Source: Ursus arctos (lineage: Eukaryota; Chordata; Mammalia; Carnivora; Ursidae). Taken from it: DNA of 64,000 nt. This document shows, in pieces, positions 58,701-64,000 of the stretch. Where the stretch lies: contig NW_026623008.1 in the NCBI RefSeq assembly GCF_023065955.2, positions 16,584,501-16,648,500 of the forward strand, written 5' to 3'. The notes under the pieces were generated by a model. It was given only the letters and a program-made list of their open reading frames with translations. It made no database searches and was not told the origin of the DNA. The translations under genes were made by a program, and so were the position numbers. Numbering within the stretch: position 1 is the stretch's first letter; each line of letters starts with the position of its first letter.

Positions 58701-58704
58701 GCAA

Positions 58705-59170
58705 ATACCACCCAAAAAAGTTGCCAGGTATGAAAGACAGCTAGTCTCTAGCACTAACTACACTTTCAAGCAGAATGACCCTCAAATCCCACATTCCCAG
58801 AAGCTGGACCCTGAAAATTCCTTAGATATCATCTCCCAGACTAGCAATTTGCCGAAATTGTGTCAACGGTGTGTTTGTTTTCTGAATCGAACATTTACTT
58901 CTATGAAGGATTTGTTGAAAGCTCTACAAAAGGATATGAGAGACATTATCCAAAAGATAAGTCACTGTCCTTGACTAGAACTAGGGCTAGATCATATCTG
59001 GTCTTTGAAGCCCTCCCCCCCCTCCCCGACTCCTCCACACACAGACAAGATGGAAAACGCTAGATAACACCAGTTAATATGTGGGTAGCACTTCACTGAT
59101 TTGAATTACCACCTAATCAATTATCTCTTTGCCCTCCTTATTCCTATTCTTATGACCTATAATCCAAGGA
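58705..59170. other. Unassigned intron sequence
   Basis: No feature recognised. Confidence 0.45.
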
Positions 59171-59184
59171 CAGAGTAGGAGAAA

Positions 59185-59400
59185 GAACATGGATTTTGTG
59201 TCACAGTGATCGAGAATCCTAATTTTACTGCTCCCCAAGGGACATTTCTTAAACCCCCTATGAGCTTCAGTTTTCCTCATCTGTAAAGTAGGAGTAACAA
59301 TACCTATTTCATGAGGCAGTTTTAAACAATGAAGAGTTAGTAGACATCAGGTACCCGCTACACAGCAGATACTCATGAAATGACAGATACTATATTCTAC
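59185..59400 (+). repeat. MIR
   Basis: CAGTTTTCCTCATCTGTAAA, AGGAGTAACAATACCTATTT, CAGCAGATACTCATGAAATG. Confidence 0.85.
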
Positions 59401-59404
59401 TATG

Positions 59405-59735
59405 ACATGCTGCAATGACAAAAACTGGAGGACTATTTTAACTATATCACGATAAATAAAATCACCCAAGGTGAATCAGTGTGTTGCCACAGGACAAATT
59501 CCCCTAAATGAAAAAATTCTAAAGTCACCAATGCATTCCAAAATTTCCTCCATACTTGACAGGTCATCTAACAATGATATTATTTATTAGGATACAATTT
59601 CTATAACTAATAACTTATACAATGTTTAACCATTTCAAATGTACCACATCTGTATTTTTTTCCAAATGAGTGTTTCCAAAATAAAGAAAACCTTTCAACT
59701 TCCACTTCAATCCCAAGGCAACCTCAACATATCTC
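59405..59735. other. Unassigned intron sequence
   Basis: AT-rich. Nothing recognised. Confidence 0.45.
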
Positions 59736-59748
59736 AAATAAATGGTGT

Positions 59749-59938
59749 TGTGGGGTGCCTGGGTGGCTCAGTTAAGCACTGATTCTTGGTTTTGACTCAG
59801 GTCACAATCTTGGGGTAATGCGATCGAGCCCCATGTCTGGCTCAGTGCTCAGAGCAGAGTCTGCTTGAGATTCTTGCCCTCTCCCTCTGCCCCTCCCCCT
59901 GCTCATGCTCTGTAAAATAAATAAAATCTTTAATAAAT
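59749..59938 (+). mobile_element. Can-SINE
   Basis: GGGGTGCCTGGGTGGCTCAG head. The TSD AAATAAATGGTGT (59736-59748; 59939-59951) is perfect. Confidence 0.96.
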
Positions 59939-60142
59939 AAATAAATGGTGTCATAAAAGCACATGGATATAGAGTAATATTTAGCAGAGAATTTGTGGCA
60001 AAAAGGCTAACCCCCCTGTCCCCTTCTCCAACTTCAGTTAACCAGTTATCACAAATGCCCCCCAGTTTTACCAGTCTCACAATCTTAAAAGTTACCTCTC
60101 CTTCTCCACATCATTAACTCCTATCTTTTCCTTCTTAAAAAC

Positions 60143-60337
60143 TTTTTTTTTTTAAAGATTTTATTTATTTATTTGACAGAGACAGCCAGCGAGAGAGGGA
60201 ACACAGACAGGGGGAGTGGGAGAGGAAGAAGCAGGCTCCCAGCGGAGGAGCCTGATGCGGGGCTCGATCCGAGAACTCTGGGATCACGCCCTGAGCCGAA
60301 GGCAGACGCTTAATGACTGAGCCACCCAGGCGCCCCC
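60143..60337 (-). mobile_element. Can-SINE, minus
   Basis: AAAGATTTTATTTATTTATT start and CACCCAGGCGCCCC end. CCTTCTTAAAAACT/CCTTCTTCAAAACT flanks. Confidence 0.96.
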
Positions 60338-60504
60338 TTCTTCAAAACTTCTAAGATACTTTTTTTTTTTAAGTCCCTAAATTCAGGTCCTGATAGTATG
60401 CACATCTGAATTTCTACAAAAATCCTTAACTGGCCTTCTTTCCAATAATCTATATAACACCTCCTGATTAATCAGTCTACAGTTCTATATTTATCAGTGC
60501 CTTA

Positions 60505-61800
60505 CCTTTATAAGCCTTCAGTGGTTCCCAAATGGAACCAAGATGAAGTCCAAATCCCCCAGTATAACGTTCAAGACTGTTCATAATCCAAGCATTACCT
60601 CACTAATCTTATCTCCTCCTTGTCCATAATCTGAACTCTACTATTGGAGCAGACAAATATTCTTCCCGCCCCCACAGTTCCACAGAAAGTGGTTTATTGT
60701 TTTTAGAACAAAATAAGATGCTTTCCGAACTCTTGTTAGTGAAAAACCGTTAGAGCTTGAAAACTTTTCTAAAACATTATTTTGGCAATTGATGAAGTAG
60801 GCACCTCAACACAGAAAACTTTGCACTTGCAAGCGTGTGGAGCCCAAGCAGTCCGACAAGCCAAGGACTTGGAAGTGGGGCTTGCGCTTGTGGCCGGTGT
60901 ACTGAGTGGCAGGTCCGACCTCCCAGCCCAGAGGCCTGCGGCGCTCCTTGTTCACCACCCGCTCGCTGTTCCTCACCACCCTGCGCCTCACAATCCTGTA
61001 GGGGACCCTATGCAGGAGACACAGCTCTCAGTGGATGGATGGAGCAGCCTGGCTGACACCCATGCTAATCCAGGCAGGGAAAAATGGTGATCCTCCTCAA
61101 GTGGACTCGGACACCCCTTCTACAACAGAAGTCCCCACTTTTGGACACCCTCTCCTCCCCGGCCCCGGTGATATTGCCCGGGGCCAAAGCAGTTGTGTAG
61201 CAGGAGAGCAGGAGGTGAGAGGCCCCACTCCCTCCCAGGCATCTTTGTGGTAGATGACTACCTGTTTAGGTGTGTTTACTTGTTCGGTGTTGCCTATGGG
61301 GCAGGCAGGGGGCCAAAATACTTTTGGGGCAACACGGGCCAGGATCGGCTCATGAGAGCCTGGCACTATCCAAGGAAAGCCTAGAGGCCCCATGCCCAGT
61401 GCTATCACTTCAGATTCTAGTCTGTCTGTGGGGTCGGCATGCCTGGCATAGACCAAGTGGGGGCTCCCAGCAACTCCAGATGTCTGAGGCAGGAAAACAA
61501 AGCTGCCAGCTCGTGGCACCCCCAACAATGATCCTCAAGGGTGGAGCAGACAAGTATTCTTAGGTTCAATCAATAATACAAGTTTATCCCAATCTCGGTA
61601 TCTTCATTCTTTTGTTGCCCTGGCCTGGAAAACCATCCCCTTCTTTCTGTCTCTTCACATCCTATCTATCCATCCTTGTAAAACTCTAGTTTAACGTCCT
61701 CCATGAAGACATCACAGACCATTTCGGCCCAGGCTAATCTCAGTAAACTATTACCTGTCATTCTAACGTAAGTTAGTAGCATTAACAGACCTCCTAGAGC
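60505..61800 (+). repeat. L2 split by an 878 bp insertion
   Basis: GAAGTCCAAATCCCCCAGTA and TCTTATCTCCTCCTTGTCC before the insertion; GTTGCCCTGGCCTGGAAAAC, CGTCCTCCATGAAGACATC after it, in L2 order. Confidence 0.7.
60665..61542 (-). pseudogene. TSD-flanked processed retrocopy of an unrecognised transcript
   Basis: A 19 bp direct repeat (GGAGCAGACAA[A/G]TATTCTT; 60646-60664 and 61543-61561) bounds 878 bp placed inside an L2. On the minus strand the copy ends with an AATAAA (60698-60693) 28 bases before the boundary, as in a polyadenylated mRNA, though the A-tail is gone. The GC-rich 5' two thirds contrast with an AT-rich 3' end. The longest minus-strand open stretches are 143 codons (61528-61097) and 61 codons (60991-60806) in one frame, separated by stops. 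I do not recognise the parent gene. Confidence 0.6.
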
Positions 61801-61804
61801 AATT

Positions 61805-62125
61805 ACCACTCATTCAAACATAGATTCAGTGGCATTTTCACCAAAGAATATTAAATTTTCCATAAGGCTAAATTATTCAATACAAAGACTTTCATCTAAG
61901 ATGATGCCCTTCCACTTCTGTTTTAAAATGGTTCCTCTTTTCTGAAACAGTGGTATTAGATGAGAAGGCTGTTGTTCATTTTTGCATCCTTACTTGGAAA
62001 ACAAAAAGTTCTTTTGAAATATGAATGGTTTATCAAATGAAAGCTCTGGAATCACCAGTCAGTATCACCCCTTTTGGCATTAACATATGATCCAATATTG
62101 TCAAGGAACCGTTTCAAAAACCAGG
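61805..62125. other. Unassigned intron sequence
   Basis: No feature recognised. Confidence 0.45.
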
Positions 62126-62129
62126 TACT

Positions 62130-62265
62130 GTCTCCCCAACTAGAATGTTAAATTCCTTAGAACAAGGGCTATATACAGCACTTCTTTTGTCCTTTTGTTT
62201 TGTCCACATTAATTAGCCCTGGGTTCAATATGTAACAGGTACTATAAATTGAATAGAATTAACTA
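62130..62265 (+). repeat. L2 3' end
   Basis: AACTAGAATGTTAAATTCCT, GAACAAGGGCTATATACAGC, GTAACAGGTACTATAAATTG. Confidence 0.65.
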
Positions 62266-62269
62266 AATT

Positions 62270-62725
62270 ATTGGCTTTTAAATTTGATGTGAAACTGACC
62301 AAATATGTAAATGAAGCCAGTGTTCCTTGTCTCCTCTCTACCTCTCTTCCCTAAAGATTCTCTGCACTCTTCTCGACTATACCCACTTAATGAATAACCA
62401 CCTACTTCACCTATTTTTGCCCTAATTCCATTCCTCTTGCCTTTTATGACCTGAAATTTTATCCCTCCATTACCTTATTCCTTCCTGCTCCATTAACTGC
62501 CTCACTACTACTAAGCCATCTATTTTTTCATCACACTTCTTTACGATCCTGATGGTCTCTTTCAAGTCACAGTGGGATCCGGTTTTAAAACAATTCTAAC
62601 ATAATCATCAGTCCTGAAGTTCCTACGGGAAAAAAATTTCAGCATATGTTAGAAAGTATCTAATTTTATCAAATTATATTAAGAATATCTCATATTGTAC
62701 TCCAGTACAGCTGTGGCAGAAAGCA
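62270..62725. other. Unassigned intron sequence
   Basis: Pyrimidine-rich 62320-62560, perhaps old L2. Otherwise nothing. Confidence 0.4.
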
Positions 62726-62741
62726 TAAAAACTGGTATTCC

Positions 62742-62955
62742 TGGGGCACCTGGATGGCTCAGTCGGTTGAGGGCCCAACTCTTGGTTTCTGCTCAGGTCA
62801 AGGTCTCACGGGGTCGTGGGATTGAGCCCTGCCTCAGGTTCCGCGCACTCCACAAGGAGTCCGCTTGAAGATTCCCTCCTTCCCCCTCTCCCTCCTTCTC
62901 TGTCGCTCTCTCTCTCTCTCTCCCAAATAAATAAATAAATCTTTAAAAAACAACA
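62742..62955 (+). mobile_element. Can-SINE
   Basis: GGGGCACCTGGATGGCTCAG head. ACTGGTATTCC at 62731-62741 and 62956-62966. Confidence 0.96.
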
Positions 62956-63214
62956 ACTGGTATTCCCAATATAAACCTACTGGCAACCATTACTCTGTTA
63001 CACAAACAGCCTAAACTACTTCTGTAGTATCTTACATATTCAATCAGCTTTTGTATACTCTGGAACAGTCTTCCATTTTAAAGACATTTAATATAACTTT
63101 AAGTTTATCAAGATCTAAAAATTATATTCTTCCTATCCTAGGGAACATAAGCCAACACTGGCCTCATTTACTTAGGGAAGAATGATCTTAAATGCACATA
63201 CTTCATAAAATCAT

Positions 63215-63450
63215 CATGTGCTCACTGTAATGTTCAATTGTAAGCTCAGGGGTCAAATCCTAGCTTGGCATTCATCGTCTGTGTTGACTTTAGGCATACT
63301 GATCTCCTATTCTAAGGAATTTTTATCTATGAAATGGGGATAATAATAGTATCTACCACAAGGGATGGTTGAGAGGAAGATTAAAGATATAAAAAGCGCT
63401 TAAATACAGCGGCTGGCACATAGTCAATAATGTTAGGTTTTATTATTAGT
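63215..63450 (+). repeat. MIR, near complete
   Basis: CTATGAAATGGGGATAATAA, AAAAGCGCTTAAATACAGC, GGCTGGCACATAGTCAATA. Confidence 0.92.
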
Positions 63451-63454
63451 CCTC

Positions 63455-64000
63455 AATGACTGAGAACCCGCAGAAAATTTTCAATTCTAATTCTGCTTAT
63501 TCACTGATACTAGATACAAATCACTAACATGGCCTAAATAAGTAAGATAAACACCCCCAGGTAATTAGGAGGACACACATTTGTGATAAAGCTGTTCCAG
63601 GGTTTTAAAGAGCCAAAAATTAACTATAATTATCTTGCTCAGCATTTAACTTACCCAGTTAACTTGAAACTGGGTAAAACCAGAGATTTATTTACTTTTA
63701 GAAACAGGATATGCTGTCAGACCCAGGTGGATGATACCATTTTTCTATCTGAACTCTTTGGCCTCCACAGAAAGGCCACACACATAATGCCTGGGTAAGT
63801 AGGTCAGGAAAACACATTTCACCCTTTAATTATAATGAGTTCAAATCTGTTCCTATATATATTTGCCTCTCAGCAGACTAAAAATATTCTTTTCTAAAGA
63901 CTAAAAAACTGTCTTTTAGACAGAAAAAAGAGACTAACTTTTAAAGGCTATAAATAAGATATTGGTATTAATACAAGATAATGCTTTCATTATAGACAAT
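63455..64000. other. Unassigned intron sequence to window end
   Basis: AT-rich. No gene, repeat or exon recognised. Confidence 0.45.

Larger units (their letters stand above)
1821..64000 (-). other. LUZP1: LUZP1 5' intronic region (whole remainder of window)
   Basis: No other intact protein-coding exon was recognised. The human gene has long introns between its 5'UTR exons and the large coding exon, which fits this 62 kb. No CpG island or clear promoter is present. One weak candidate exon is listed at 54906-55067. That the whole stretch is intron is inference from orientation and gene structure. Confidence 0.7.

Noticed and set aside
61097..61528. 143-codon minus-strand frame taken as a live gene
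   Set aside because: It lies within the TSD-bounded retro-insertion, lacks a recognisable family, and is followed by in-frame stops.

Overview
This window is mammalian nuclear DNA from a carnivoran, most likely an arctoid and probably a bear or panda. The evidence is about 40 tRNA-derived Can-SINE insertions. They carry the CT-rich middle, AATAAA-type tail and a head ending in GGCGCC or GGTGCC; none shows the GGGATCCC head ending typical of dog SINEC_Cf. The host assignment rests on remembered family style, not on a search. CpG is sparse and no CpG island is present.

One protein-coding gene is supported. Positions 1-1702 on the minus strand are the first 567 codons of LUZP1 (leucine zipper protein 1), open and without frameshift, running off the left edge. 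The exon starts at about 1820 behind a strong 3' splice site. It carries a 118-base 5' leader with two short upstream ORFs, one in a strong start context and one overlapping the LUZP1 start.

The other ~62 kb (1821-64000) reads as one or more 5' introns of LUZP1. No promoter-like CpG island is seen, so transcription probably starts beyond the right edge. The intron is a layered repeat record. The oldest layer is L2 and MIR copies in both orientations plus MER5/MER20-type hAT DNA elements. Next come L1M fragments (a 3.2 kb ORF2-to-3'UTR copy at 3675-6885), an MLT1-type LTR at 31.1-31.7 kb and a 1.56 kb hAT element at 47.9-49.5 kb that split an L1 tail. Youngest are carnivore L1 tails and Can-SINEs, several nested and with clean target-site duplications (TSDs).

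Items not explained by ordinary repeats are few: an 878 bp TSD-flanked insertion into an L2 at 60.7-61.5 kb that looks like a processed retrocopy of an unrecognised transcript; a smaller 3'UTR-like retro-insertion near 30.85-31.1 kb; a candidate non-coding exon at 54.9-55.1 kb; and two small clusters of transcription-factor-like motifs (CTCF/YY1/NRF1-like near 9.33 kb; octamer/CRE/CArG-like near 14.65-14.75 kb). I found no evidence of a previously undescribed biological system.
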